From Orobanche coerulescens (taxonomy: Eukaryota; Streptophyta; Magnoliopsida; Lamiales; Orobanchaceae): a stretch of DNA of 64,000 bases. Numbering within the stretch: the stretch's first letter is position 1; each line of letters begins with the position of its first letter. The notes under the pieces are model-generated. The model made no database searches. It was not told the origin of the DNA and was given only the letters and a program-made list of their open reading frames with translations. Made by a program: the position numbers and the translations under genes. Of this stretch, positions 10,168 through 22,676 are shown one piece after another. The DNA lies in the NCBI GenBank assembly GCA_033398695.1, contig CM065805.1:166509787-166573786 (forward strand), read 5' to 3'.

Positions 10168-13100
10168 TTATTGGAGTAAATCGACTTTCACCCAATCATT
10201 CAATAATGCTTGGACTTCTAGATTTTGAGGCTTCAATCGAGATCATCGTTCATCCAGAATGTATCCTTCTACACTGAAGGCTTGTTCAACAGAAACTGTT
10301 GAGGCGGGGACAGCTAGTATTTCCTTTGCAATCGTGGTAACTACAGGAAAGATTGTAGACCGTTTCGCCCACCACTTAAGAAGATTGTTATTACCATCTG
10401 GTCCACGTTCTAAATCTCCCAAATCAAAAGTAGTTAAATAATTTTTAAGTTCTTGATAAGCATTACTTTAGTACCTTGTTCGTTTTCGGAATAAATCTTC
10501 TTGATGGGTATTCCACTCACAAGATTCGGAATAGCAAAATCAAAAGAAGATATACTACTACTACTAGAAGGAATGTGAAAAAGAGAAGAAGAACTCGTAC
10601 CAAGATCAAGACTACCACTATAACTACAAGCGTATTCGCGATAAAGAGCAGATAAAGAATTTTTTGCATTTTGAATACAATCGTTAGGATTTGGAGGAAT
10701 AAAATTAGGAAATAAAGCATTGTATTAAAGTGTAAATAATTTTAGCAAACCTTCCTCTCTAACTTGAGGATCTAAAAGTTTAGCAACTAGAAAAATCGGA
10801 GGATTGTCGCAAAATATATTATCCATTTGTCTCTAATTTCTTTTATACAATTAAATAAATCGAGAACTTTAATTAAAGACTTGAATACGTGTAGAAGTAG
10901 GATAATAAACACCACACAAACTCAGTTGCCTCATTAAAAATTTTTAAAAGTGCCATTAAACTAGAGCACTTATCCCATTGACTTGGCAATAAGCAAACAG
11001 GTACTTGTTTTTCATTATAAAAATTGTACAACGCAATACGATATTCATAACTATCATTTAACAAATTGTAAGTAGAATTCCAACGATTTGGCACATCTTT
11101 TGAAAATCTCTTTGGATGCATATTATTTTTTCTCCCGTTTTTACCTAGAGAAGAATGTCTAATTAAATATATTATTACTTCACGGATAGGAGCACATGCT
11201 TCTTGTAAAACAGCTAAACCATCTTGAACACATAAATTAAGAACATGACAAATGCACCTAACATGAAAAAATGAGAGCTGCTATCCCCCTCCACTTTATT
11301 TTTTTCCTTTTCTATCCTTTGTTACTTTTTATTATTTTTATCAATTTTATCTTAATATATTTAACATTAATATTAATTTTTGTTATTATTAAAATTAATA
11401 GTTTTTCATATTTTATATATTATTTTAAAATATATTGTTAGAAAATAAGATAAACAAAAAATATAATATACAAATATTTAGTCTTTTGCACTTCAGTTTT
11501 GTTTTGTTTTTCTTTTTTTATATTCTTTATTTATTTGTTCTTTTTTTATTTAAATTTTTATTTTACTTTATTATTATCAAAATTAAAAATTTATATTATT
11601 TATTTATTCATTTATTTTTATTTATAGTATTTATGATTAAAAATAACTGCGACACAATATAATAAAAAATAAATACGGAAAATACGATCAACATTGATAA
11701 ATAAACTATTCAATTACATTATCTGGTTATCAAATCTAACCAAGATTGTATCCTTTTTCCATATGGATCAGCTCATCCTTTACAATCTTCACTCACATTA
11801 TTCCACCATAAAATTGAAATTAGTGGTACAGGATAATCGGAGTTCAAAAAAACTTGAACAAAATGATTATCATATTATCGGCAGCACCTCGTTCAAGATA
11901 AACACGATCGTAGAACTCCATATTTTGTTCAATTTCATAGTAAAGATCTGCCCGAACCTGCTTCCAACCATCTTCTGAATCATACCCGACTTGTGTGGCT
12001 ATCTCTGATATGCACTTAGCATTTTTTTGAAAGATTTTGAAATGACAACTCAATTGGTAGCTAATAATAATATATAATCTGAATAATAATATATATACTA
12101 TTTGTATAGATGACTATGTAAATATTTTTTTAAATATAAATATATTGTATAGAAAAATTATAGTCATAATAATACGTTCACAACGAAATAAAAATAAATA
12201 TAAAATAGTAAAAAAAATATCGGAAAAATATCATTAAAAAAATTGAAAAAATTCATTATATTATTATTTATTTATATATATATATATATATAGTGTGTGT
12301 TAAAGAAGTGGGGAGGGACAAAAAAGACATTTCAATCTTTTTTGTCAAGAGGGGGGATTAGTAAAAGGGGGATTAGCAGACCCCTGAAAAAATTTACCAC
12401 CAAAAGATGGCTCACATATTGAAATAAGTGATTCTAAACTAGGTGTATTGGAGCTAGCATTATCAAAAGAAATTGAAAATAAATTTTGTACTAAATTATA
12501 TTTAGATAAAAATTGTATGAATTTTATGCGAAATATTTTGGGCGGTATGTGCGGTATTAAACTCTTTAAAACTAATTAGACTTTTTACATAATCCAAGAA
12601 TCATCAATCCAAATATAAGTAATTCTCATATATGGATTTGCTTCCTAATGATCATTCCAAGCATCGAAGCATATACAAACTTTATGATCTAGTTTTTAAA
12701 ACATATTAGCTAAAATTAATTTTGTCTTGCTAGTAGTTTTTAGAACATCATGAGTTACGGTAGAGCGTGAAATTTTTTTACTAGCAGGATTAAAACTTAG
12801 TTGAGTAAAATTTTCATACATTTGGTCGTCGGCAAAGTTAAAAGGAAGAGATTTACCACAAACAAATCTAGCTAATTTTTTTCTAGTGATAATTGGATTA
12901 AATTTAAATAAAGAACTAGTACCTTGATTGGGGGCATTAGACGACGTCGTCGTGCCTCGGAGTTGGGTTTGCTTAGACTCTATGCCAACTTTGTCGGGAT
13001 GTTGTCTTTGTATATGGCCATTTAGTGTCCCATAACCTCCTCCTTTTTTAAACTTGTAGGTTTTCTCGCAATAGTTGCACTTGGCCAAAATATAACCGGG

Positions 13101-13427
13101 ACCGAAGGCAACATCGGCCATTTTTGTATAATGCACCACAAATAATTGGAGATTTGAGCTCGGACGGTTTCCTTTGTTTTGGTTTTGTTGGTTGCTCATC
13201 ATCTTCATCATCTTCGATATTATGAATCGATTTTGAGGCTTCAAACATTTGGTTAATTTATTCCTCGGTGAATTCTACGGGAACATAATCTCCAAAATCG
13301 GACTTGGAATAGAAGTAGAACTCAGAGTATAAGTAGGAGTACCACTACCACAAGCACCACCTCTTCCACGTCGAGGAATGCCGGTAATAGCCTTTTCCCT
13401 TCCCCGGTTGAATTGACCACTTGACAT
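10168..13427 (-). pseudogene. hAT-family transposase (BED finger type), disrupted
   Basis: The likely start is the ATG at 13427, giving a Ser/Gly/Arg-rich N-terminus. A BED-type zinc finger follows at about 13010-13085 (CNYCEKTY ... HIQRQHP), then LPFNFADDQMYENF and KKISRSTVT, typical of the region after the finger. Past the nested element come PKRFSKDVPNRWNSTYNLLN at 11121-11050 and the C-terminal dimerisation domain at 10440-10168 (WWAKRSTIFPVVTTIAKEIL, then VPASTVSVEQAFS). The family cuts and pastes hAT elements and leaves 8-bp duplications. Frameshifts, stops and the 1.1-kb insertion make it inactive. Confidence 0.9.
11273..12384. mobile_element. MULE-type non-autonomous element inside the hAT transposase
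   Basis: A 9-bp duplication TGAAAAAAT flanks it exactly (11264-11272 and 12385-12393), the size left by Mutator-like transposases. The ends are inverted and imperfect: GAGAGCTGCTATCCCCC on the left, and GGGGTCTGCTAATCCCCC when the right end is read on the other strand. The interior is very AT-rich with no recognisable transposase; a 69-codon minus frame at 11844-12053 has no visible homology. Removing it restores the order of the hAT transposase domains. Confidence 0.82.
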
Positions 13428-13856
13428 ATTTTTTCAATTAAAAGTGTAATACTTGAGAATAGAAATTAGAATGAAGAATGTAGAAAGAAAGTAGATAGAT
13501 AATTAGAGTTGGTGTGAGAAAAATGCAGGGTGAGAGGGGGTATTTATATAGGTGTTAAAATGTATTAAAAAAAAAGGGGCTTGTGACCGTTGGGAACCGC
13601 CGGTTCCCGGTTTGAACCGGCGGTTCGGAGCAACGGATATAAAATTCAAAATTCAATTTTTTAAAACAAAACTGGCGGTTGAGCCGCCAGTTCATGGTTC
13701 GTCAAAATGCCGAACTGAAACCAAACCATCTTAAAATGGTTGACGGTTCTAGTTTTGAACCGAGCTGCGGTCAATGGTTAACCGAACCGCAGTCAACAGT
13801 TCAAAACCGCGGGTTTGCCGGTTCAAACCGTAACCATGAACACCTCTACATCAGAG

Positions 13857-14400
13857 TATGAGCATGACCGTGGAAATGATGAAAAATCTCGTCAAGATGT
13901 TTGGTCATCAGAATCGGGCGGCTAGGCAAAATGCTATGAGAGTCTTGATGATGACCCAAATGTCTGAGGGAACCCCGGTAAGGGATCATGTTCCAAATAT
14001 GATTTCTCATCTAAACGAACTTGATATCTTATAGGCAACTATCGATGCAGAAATGCAGGTCGATATCATCCTACGCAGATTACCTAGGAGCTTTGAGCAG
14101 TTCTGCCTAAACTACAATATGAATCGTATGGAGTATACATTGGCGGAATTGATGATAGAGGTTCAAGCTGCGGAAGGTCTCTTCAGGCAAGGATATCAAG
14201 TTCTTGCGGCTATCGGTGTTTCGAATTCTAAACCCAAGTGGGGGAAGAAGAAGAAGAAACAAGTGGTCCAGAAGCGAGTGGCAACTCTCAAGGCAAAAAG
14301 CAAGGCTCCTAAGCCTGAGGCGAACAAAAAGGCAAAGGGAAAGTGCTACAAGTGCGGTCAGAACTGACATTTTAAAGTGGATTGTCCTGCTCTTAATAAA
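13857..14400 (+). pseudogene. Copia-A gag, C-terminal piece with zinc knuckle
   Basis: After the hAT target duplication the sequence resumes with the segment equivalent to Copia-B MFGYQNRAARQNAMRMLMTT and runs through LNYNMNRMEYTLAELMIEVQ. A Lys-rich stretch leads to the nucleocapsid zinc knuckle CYKCGQN-stop-HFKVDC at about 14346-14387. The Gly expected before His in CX2CX4HX4C is replaced by a stop codon, so the knuckle is broken. An in-frame stop near 14031 is a further lesion. Confidence 0.88.
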
Positions 14401-14439
14401 GGTATGTCTCATGCACTAGTAGTCAAAACGTGTTTGGCA

Positions 14440-17400
14440 GCTTGTTCTTCCACTTTGTGGATAGTTGATTCAGGCTCCACTGATCATGTTTGATTTGACT
14501 CGCATGGTTTTCAGGTAACCAAGCAGCTTAGTGCGGGCGAGATAACCATCTACTGGGGCGATTATTCCAGGCTTATGGCTGTTGTAGTGGGAGTCGTGCA
14601 GTTGAAAATTAATGATAAAATATTAGTCCTTAATAATGTATTATTAGTACCAGATTTTAGAATGAATTTAATTTCGGTTTCTAAATTAAAATGTGATAGT
14701 TATTCAGTTTCTTTGGATGATGGTGCTATTATTAGAAGAAGAAATGGTGAATATATTTGCAAAGATATTTATACTGATGGACTGTATGTCATTAATACAG
14801 CACAAACTCCCATGTATAAACATAAATCGCCTAACTCTTTGTCTAAACCTAAAAAGAGAAAAGAACCTTCGAGCATAAACCAAACATATATGTGTCATTT
14901 ATGGTTAGGTCATGTAAACCTCAAGAGGATTCAAAGATTGGTAGATGATGGCCCATTGGATGACCTCCAAGTTGAGTCATTTCCAATTTGTGAATCCTGT
15001 CTGGAAGGTGAAATGACCAAAAGAGTTTTTAAGACCAAAGGAAACCATGCTCATAACATGTTGGAATTGGTTCATACGGATGTATATGGTTCAATGAACA
15101 TCCAGGCTAGGGGTGGTTTCGAATACTTCATCACGTGTATAGATGATTATTCGAGATATGGATACATCTATTTGATGCAACGGAAGTACGAAGCCTTTGA
15201 CAAGTTCAGAGACTTCAAGGCTGAAACGGAGATGTGTCATGGGAAGAGCATCAAGTCACTACGGTCTGATCGTAGTGGTGAATACCTTAGTGGAGAATTT
15301 TTGGATTTCTTGACAAATGATGGGATTTCTTCCCAGCTCAATGAACCGGGAACTCCACAACAAAATGGTGTTGCTGAGACAAGGAACAGAACTCTTTTAG
15401 AAATGGTTAGATCAATGATGAATAATTCGGATTGGCCTATTTCGTTCTGGGGATATGCCTTGGAAACATCGGCGTACAGTCTAAACTTGATGCATGCGAA
15501 ATCAGTTCTAAAAACACCCACAGAACTGTGGAGTGGGCAAAAGCCCAGTCTAGTACACATTCGATTTGGGGTACTCCAGCACATGTGCTGAATAAGGAAG
15601 CTGATAAGTTGGCATCTCGTACATAAGTACGAGTATTTGTAGATATCCTAAGGTAATAAAGGGTGGCTTGTTCTATAGTCCCCAGGATTAGAAGGTCATT
15701 GTTAGCACCAATGCCCGATCCCTAGAAGAGGATTATATGATTAGTCACAAGCCCATGAGTGAAATAATTCTGGAAGAGTTGAGGGGCGATACTCCATCTA
15801 TACCAATCGTACAAGCGCCAATTAACACTGCAACACGTATCGATTTTAATACTTTTACACCAACTTAGGATTTGTCTCGTCGTATGGGGAAGATTGTTCA
15901 TCAATTGGGATGATTCATAGGCATGGGATAGTCTTCGGACTCAATCCCAGATGAAGATGAATCAGATCCCTGGACTTACAAGGAGGCAATCCAAGATAAA
16001 CATGCTGACTCCTAGCAAGTAGCAATGGAATCACAAATGGGATCTATGGATTCCAATCAAGTGTGGGAGCTAGTAGAACTACCTGATGGGTACAAGCCAT
16101 TGTGGGTAAGTGGGTCTACAAGTGAAATAAAGGAGGTGATTGGAATATTGAAACCTTCAAAGTGATGCTTGTAGCGAAAGGTTACACTCAGAAAGAGGGT
16201 ATCGATTATGATGAAATCTTTTCGCCGGTAGCCATGCTTAAGTCAATCCGGATTCTTTTATATATAGCTGCACATTTAGATCTGGAGATTTGGCAAATGG
16301 ATGTCAAGACTACATTCTTAAATGGAAGTCTAGACAAGGAAATCTACATGCGCCAACCAGAGGAATTCATTGCTGAAGAAGAAGAGCACTTAGTGTGCAA
16401 GCTTAAGAGATCCATTTATGGACTTAACCAAACATCTAGATCTTGGAACACTTGATTTGATGAGGTAGTTCAGTCTTATGGATTCGTCCAATGTCCGAGT
16501 GAGAGTTGTGTGTATAAGAAATGCGATGGAAATGTGTTGGTGTTTCTTGTACTGTATTTAGATGATATCCTTCTGACTGGAAACAGCGTGTATGAGTTGT
16601 CAGGTGTACGGGTATGGCTATCTGAGCAGTTCGATATGAAGGATTTGAGAGAAGCAGGATACATCCTTGGGATCGGGATATTTCGTGATCGGAAGAAAAG
16701 GATGTTGTGCTTATCTCAGACATCCTATACCGATACAGTGCTAAAGCGGTTTAGCATGGAGAATTCCAAGAAAGGTTTTCTACCTTACAGACATGTATTC
16801 AACTATCTAAGGATATGTGTCTCAAGGCACAAAAGGATATAGATGACATGAAATTAATCCCTTATGCATCAGCTGTGGGAAGCCTCATGTATGCTATGCT
16901 TTTTACTAGACCAGATATCTGTCATGTTGTAGGCATGGATGCTAGATATCATTCGAACCCAGGACCAGGACACTGGATTGCTGTCAAGAACATACTCAAG
17001 TACCTGAGAAGGACTAGGGAGTATATGCTAGTATATCAATCAGATGACCTGTGTCCAGTGGGTTATACTGACTTAGATTTTTAATCAGACAAATAAAAGT
17101 CCAAGTCTACTTCAGGTTATGTATTTAGCAAGGGAGGTGGAGCCATTAGTTGGAGGAGTATGAAGCAGAAATGTATCTCGGACTCTACCATGGAAGCCGA
17201 GTACGTGGCAGCCTCTGAGGCAGCCAAAGAGGCGGTATGGCTCAAGTACTTCCTGCAGGACTTAGATGTGATTCCCGATTTGCCAAAGGGTATTACACTT
17301 TATTGTGATAATACTGGTGCGTTCGCAAATTCGAGAGAACCACGAGCCCAAAAGGCAAGTAAACATATCAACCGTAAGTACCACATCATATGAAACTTCG

Positions 17401-17507
17401 TAAAGGAAGGAGACGTAGTTGTAGCCAAGGTTGCATCAGAAGAAAATCTTGCTGATCCTTTCACGAAAGGCCTACTCTCAAAAGTTTTTGAAAGACTTGT
17501 GGAATGA
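14440..17507 (+). pseudogene. Copia-A pol: protease, integrase, reverse transcriptase, RNase H
   Basis: Domain order PR-INT-RT-RH is that of Ty1/copia. Protease shows WIVDSGSTDHV near 14458. Integrase has an H-X-H zinc-binding start (LGHVNLKRI ... CESC), catalytic acidic positions in HTDVYG and LRSDRSGEYL, and the NGVAE glutamate, with the open stretch 14575-15591. RT includes GYTQKEGIDYDEIFSPVAML and the YLDDILL active site at about 16555. RNase H covers SAVGSLMYAMLFTRPDICHV, GYTDLDF and [20 protein letters not shown], and the frame ends at 17507. Stops at about 16454, 17082 and elsewhere, plus frameshifts between integrase and RT, make it non-functional. Gag and pol are closely similar to Copia-B. 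Confidence 0.93.
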
Positions 17508-17602
17508 ATGGGATTACGGTGTATGGCAGCATTGCTTTGAGTATAAGTGGGAGATATGAGAGACTATGTAATAGAGTAGTATACTTAAAAGCATGCTTTG
17601 AC

Positions 17603-17616
17603 TATAAGTGGGAGAT
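17603..17616 (+). other. Polypurine tract of Copia-A
   Basis: TATAAGTGGGAGAT lies immediately before the 3' LTR start TGT at 17617. Similar AGTGGGAGAT copies occur just upstream at about 17547. It would prime plus-strand DNA synthesis. Confidence 0.75.
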
Positions 17617-17919
17617 TGTTGTAATATCATGAAATTCTGCTGCGATTGTTTAATATTATTTTATCCGAGCTATATTGTATAGGATGGAATCTGTGCCGTA
17701 TGGATAAAATAATAGAAAGACTGAGGCAACTGTACTTGTATAATTGTCGTATTTGGTAGACAATTACAATTGAGGATATCATGTATCAGGTCATCGCACT
17801 TTTGATATGAGGTATATCGTATGAGAATACTATTGGATTCAGTATATGTATTCAGTAAGTGTATATATGTTTTCGGTATGTCGAGACAGACGGTAACAGT
17901 TGAAATTGGCTAAGTATAG

Positions 17920-18342
17920 AATACTTAGCGTACGCTAATGTTTAAGACTTACGTATGCTAAATCACAAGAGTTACGTACGTTATGGCCAAGACATTACGT
18001 ACGTAACATGGGAATCAGACGATCGAGTCATGGTCGGCAGGTGGGACCCTGTGTCGGCAGTTTTCGGCGGAGGATGTGGACAGTGAGTCAACCTCGGCCA
18101 TTACGTACGTTATGCATGGCGTATTATGTACGTAATGTGGGTGGTACTGTAGCAAGTCAATGTACATGTTACGTACGTTATCAAGGAAACATTACGTACG
18201 TAAGCATGTTAACAAAACAGTTCAGTTAGTTCTGGGATGATGATTACGTATGCTATGTGGGACGAATAGCGTACGCTAAAGTGCATTACGGACGTTAATG
18301 ATGAAGGATAACGTACGTAATGAGTTATGCAGTTTAATATAA
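17920..18342 (+). promoter_or_regulatory. U3 array of TTACGTACGTAA-type palindromes with downstream TATA-like site
   Basis: About twelve copies or variants of TTACGTACGTAA (including AGCGTACGCT and TTACGTATGCT) occur at roughly 17926, 17948, 17970, 17993, 18098, 18124, 18166, 18190, 18243, 18264, 18285 and 18308. A TATA-like TTTAATATAATG follows at 18333. ACGT cores suit plant bZIP sites and TTACGT half-sites suit NAC factors; actual binding is inference. Confidence 0.65.
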
Positions 18343-19990
18343 TGAAGTTTGTCTTTCATTTCACTTCAGATTTCCTTTTCGTTTTTCGTTTCCAAACTTT
18401 GAGATAGAGAGATGTTGGCCTTCCTAAGTCGATTTTGAGCTTGAGAACTTGGATTTGAGGCTTGGATATGGAGCTATGGATGATTCTTGAAGTGTTTTCT
18501 AGTGTTTTTCATCTTCTAAGAGGTATGTTGGATAATCCTCCTTTTCATTTCGGATTTTTGATGTTGTTATTGATAAATGATTCGTATGAAGAGGATTAAG
18601 ATGTTGTTGTTTCGATTCTTGAGGTTATATGAATTATATGTTGAAAGGAAGATGGTGATATGATGGTTTATACCTTGAATATGTTGATTATGATTATGAA
18701 ATCATAGAGTTCTTGATGTTCTTGGTATTAGTATCCGTATTTGATCCGTATGATGATGATTAGGGAGTTGTTGTTACAATCCTTGAGGTTATGTAGAGTG
18801 TATATTGAAGAATACGATGATTCATGACTTGGATTGCAAATTGGAAGATTATCTTCATGTTAAAGGATATCGAATTATGTTGTTTTAATGGTTATGAACA
18901 TGAGTTCGAATCCCTTATTGTTCTTGAGGAACTTTTGATGAATTTAACATAGCAAGATGATCGTATGTTGAATTATCGGCATTTTTATATATGAAGATCA
19001 AATGTTCGTTGCTCGTAGTGATAGAATTCGTATGCTCTTGATGAAATACGAATCACAATATCAATTTGGAACCCGGAAAGATTGTGATTGATCATCGAAT
19101 ATGATTTCCTTTACGTTCGTACCCGTGATCGCATTGTGATTGTGAATTCGTAATTGTTTGAATTGGATTATTCGGACTTGTGTCTAATCGGGATAGTTGT
19201 GGAACCGTTGGGGTTTATTGATCGGTTGTATTGATTGATTATGATCATCGAGTTGTAGTTTGTATGGTAGATATCGTTGAATCATTGAGATGATTTGGTT
19301 GGTCGTGTTGGTTGTTAATTGTTATCGGATATGTGTTATTTGATTACTTCGATAGGTTGAGATTATTGATCGGTGATTATAACTGGATGTTGCGGTCGTG
19401 TTCGAGTATGTTCGTGAATTGCTTCGGTCGGGGCCGAGGAGCTCGTAGACGAAGGCATTGTGACTGATAGCGGCTTCATCATCGTCATGTCGGTATCGAG
19501 GCAAGTTATTACTTGCTCAGTTATAATGTTTAATGAATGGTTTCAGTTTCATTCCGTCTATAATGCATATAGCAATGATTATTATTGTAGACCCTGGAGA
19601 TTTGGAGTTTATGTTAATTTCTGATTCTGGGAGTTAAATCATAATGTATATGATTTACTTTGGTTATTGGCATAATTGGGTATCGAGAATACGTTGTGAT
19701 AAATACGAGGATATGAGTATCTGTAGTCCATGGTACGTTTGGATCGCCGAGCATTGCGGATAATCGTCGGTGATGGTTTGATATCGAGATTGCTTCCAAA
19801 GTACTTGGGACAAGTATCTTATATCGCTTCGGTTAGTATTAATGATTTGATCATGCATATTGTCCTTCGTGTTGTTGAACATGAGGTCGTCTTAGTTGAT
19901 TTGTCATATTGTCGTTCATGTTCTGTTGTTCATGTTGATGAACATTTTGATTTGCATATGTGTATGCATAATTGTGTTATTTGTGTTGTG

Positions 19991-20320
19991 TTGATCCGAT
20001 GGGATCGTGTGATCTATGATGAGGGTGCTGGATCAGATGTTCACCTCGTGTTGGTCCGACGGGATCATCTTGGGATCTATGCTGAGGGCACTGGATCATT
20101 GGACGGGTTTTTCCACATCATGTTGGTCCGATGGGATCATCTTGGGATCTATGCTGAGGGCGCTGGATCATTGGATTACCCAATGTCGTGTTGATGGAAT
20201 CATGTGGATTCACATCGTTGGTTTTATATGTGTTGTTTTATGTATATTATTGGTTATCCACCTCGTGTTGATCTTGTAGGATCATCTTGGGATCTATGCT
20301 GAGGGCGCTAGATCATGGGA
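19991..20320 (+). repeat. Imperfect tandem repeats within the solo LTR
   Basis: Four diverged copies of a ~60-75-bp segment occur, recognised by GGGATCATCTTGGGATCTAT and GCTGAGGGCGCTGGATCA, with starts near 19991, 20051, 20123 and 20268. The TR-GAG LTR has an unrelated 78-bp triplet in a comparable position. Confidence 0.7.
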
Positions 20321-21193
20321 TTGCCATTGAGTATACATTGTTATTCTTTTTGAGCATATTAACGTTGTCATATGAGTATGCATTTGTAGGTCTTGTGTTA
20401 GGACCGTGCCCGTATGTTTCTTTGATCTGATATTGGATTAGACCGATATGATTGTCGGGGTATTGTGCAGGTTCGAGGTATGTTCCGTATTTCCCTTGGT
20501 ATTTGTCTTTGATGAACAATCAGTTTTCGTGTTGAGACTTGATGATGTCACCCGACGGATTTGGGTTGAACAGAGTTAGTAGATTTTCGTAACAGTGAGT
20601 TATGATGACGTTTTGAGGATTTGGGGTATTGTGTGAGACACAGTACGAGAGGTGAATTTTGGTAGAGTTATGACGATAAGATTACATTGGTCGTACTCTT
20701 ATTTTGTATTCTCATTGGTATGTAATTATTGATGTGATGTGACGGTTATCATTGTTGGATATTATGGCTGACCCAGTCGTGGGCTTTCTTTTTAGGTTCT
20801 TGAAATATCGAGCTTGTAGCGGTCGTGGAGAGATGAGTTTCCCGGAGGATACTGGCTAGGACATGTTTTTGTATTGAGTTTCCTGATCAGTTGTTGTCTT
20901 TTCCGCTGCGTGAGTATTATGAAATGACCTTTTGTTTCTGGTAATTTGAGTTACTTTGGAAATCTTTTTCTAAACTATTGAGTTTCGGCTGTTTGACCTT
21001 GCCCTTTTCGAAATGAGATTTTACGACGGTTTTGATAAACAAATTGTATATAGTCTTCAAATGTTTTAAAGATAGTACCGTCGTTGGCCTCTTGGGCATT
21101 TGTAAATGTTGCGAAAATTTCCTCTAGCCTTGTGGGTTCCACCTCGGGGCCCACGACGCTGTAATATTCCCGGTTAAATCTGGGGGTGTTACA

Positions 21194-22676
21194 ATTATTA
21201 GGGTTGTATACTACAAAACATACTTTATGCTTGTATTATCTTATTTCCCTGTAATTACCTATGAGAATATTAATTACATTTAAATCACATGTTTTGCATA
21301 TTTATTCATGTTATGGTTATGAAATGAAATGTCTAATTATTTTATATTGTAGATAATGTGGTGTGTTAGTGTCACACGGAAAATTATATTATCGGTGCCT
21401 TATAAAATAATATAATAGTTCACAGCCTATATAATTATTAGACAAATTATGTGAAAGGTTGTAGTGTATGCTTGAGATTAGTTAGTCTTGACTATTAGCA
21501 TGCATTAACGTATTTGTATATGTTGCACAGGATCGAAGTGAGATTGTGTCTTTTGTACTAACTGTAAGAAAAACGTAAATCTCGAATTATTATTATTTCT
21601 TAATTCTAAGTATATAGTATTTAATTGTGTATTTATAATATTTATTATTTTGATTTACCATGGCTGAGAGTCAAAGTGATTGACTCAATAAGCTTCGTAT
21701 CTTGGACAATAATATTATTTATATGATAATTATTACTATAACTAGAAATCATATCCCGACTTATGCGGGTTGATGATGTCTCCATGAGGAGCTCGATAAT
21801 GATTATTATATTAAACCCTGCAGGTGGATTTAATTCTGATATAATAATAAAGTTCGAGTAGTACTACTCTTGGATAAGATATTAATTAATTAAAGCTGTC
21901 ACTAGCTTAAATTAATTAATGGAGATTCGATATCTTAAACACAGGAAATAATATATTTAAATAAGGAGCCCGATTTTGTAAATTGGGATTTGGGTAGGAA
22001 GTGCAATATTAACTCTTTAGTTGACTGAGTTGATATTAGTAGACTCAATATATTAGGAACGTCTAATATGGGAAATTTGATATCTATTAGGAGTCTTTCC
22101 CTAATACTCCTTAAGATCCCTAGAGTAGCCTATAACACCTATAAAAAGACATAAGGGGTCGGCCGATTTTCATACTTTACAGTCCAAGAAGTTTTGATTT
22201 TTCTGCTTTGTGTTTGATTGTGGATCTTGACTTGTGTCTTTGATTCCATAATTGGATAACACAATATTTTTCTAAAATACCAATATATTCAAGAAAAATA
22301 GAGAGAAAATCGTGAGGTAATTTTCTTGAAAGGGGTTTGGCCGATCCCAGTTGTTGTTCATGTAAGTCCGGTAGATTTTTGCCTACACGACATACGGATA
22401 TAGGAGGGATATTCTCTAGAAGATCTAAAGGTAGAAATACAAGAAAATCAAGGAAAAATTAGAAGACTTTGATTCAAAGGTAATATATTCTTAGATCTCT
22501 TAGATCTAGATAGAATACTATGAATTATCATGCTTAGACGCGTAGATAAATATTGATCATTTAAATTGTTTATTAATCTGTTTACTTAATTATTTGACGA
22601 GCCTAAATAGATCGGATTTTGAGGGCCGATTTTAGTAATCCAAACTCGCCGCTTCCGCTGTGTTTTATTTCCAACA
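21194..22676 (+). repeat. Copia-A 3' LTR, main part
   Basis: With the three bases TGT at 17617-17619 this forms a ~1.48-kb LTR ending TTTCCAACA at 22676, identical in form to the 5' LTR end at 474. Its central part matches the Copia-B 5' LTR (ATAAGGAGCC, TAGGAAGTGCAATAT). A TATA-like CTATAAAAAGACATAAGG sits at 22139-22156, a plausible promoter. After 22676 the sequence switches to the minus-strand Copia-C gag. Confidence 0.85.

Larger units (their letters stand above)
9599..13848 (-). mobile_element. hAT transposon inserted in Copia-A gag
   Basis: The ends are inverted (TAGAGGTGTTC at 9599; AACACCTCTA ending 13848), a typical hAT terminus. The flanking 8-bp duplications are CACCAGAG (9591-9598) and CATCAGAG (13849-13856), with one mismatch. 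Subterminal regions at both ends are rich in GAACCGCCGGTT-type repeats, as in many hAT elements. A decayed transposase lies on the minus strand and a MULE-type element is nested at 11273-12384. The Copia-A gag reading resumes on the far side. Confidence 0.92.
17620..21193 (+). mobile_element. Solo gypsy LTR inserted in the first bases of the Copia-A 3' LTR
   Basis: This 3574-bp unit starts TGTAATATC and ends GGGGGTGTTACA. It is flanked by ATTGT (17615-17619) and ATTAT (21194-21198), a 5-bp duplication with one mismatch. Removing it rejoins the Copia-A LTR start as TGT followed by TAGGGTTG. It has no PBS, gag or pol, and its first ~180 bp match 1-180 in reverse, so it is read as a solo LTR from recombination. 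The end resembles that of the TR-GAG LTR (minus strand at 23323), suggesting related families. Frames such as 19730-20194 cover internal repeats and are not taken as genes. Confidence 0.82.

Noticed and set aside
19730..20194. 154-codon ORF in the 17620 solo LTR
   Set aside because: It covers imperfect tandem repeats, shows no domain and starts in sequence typical of LTR DNA.
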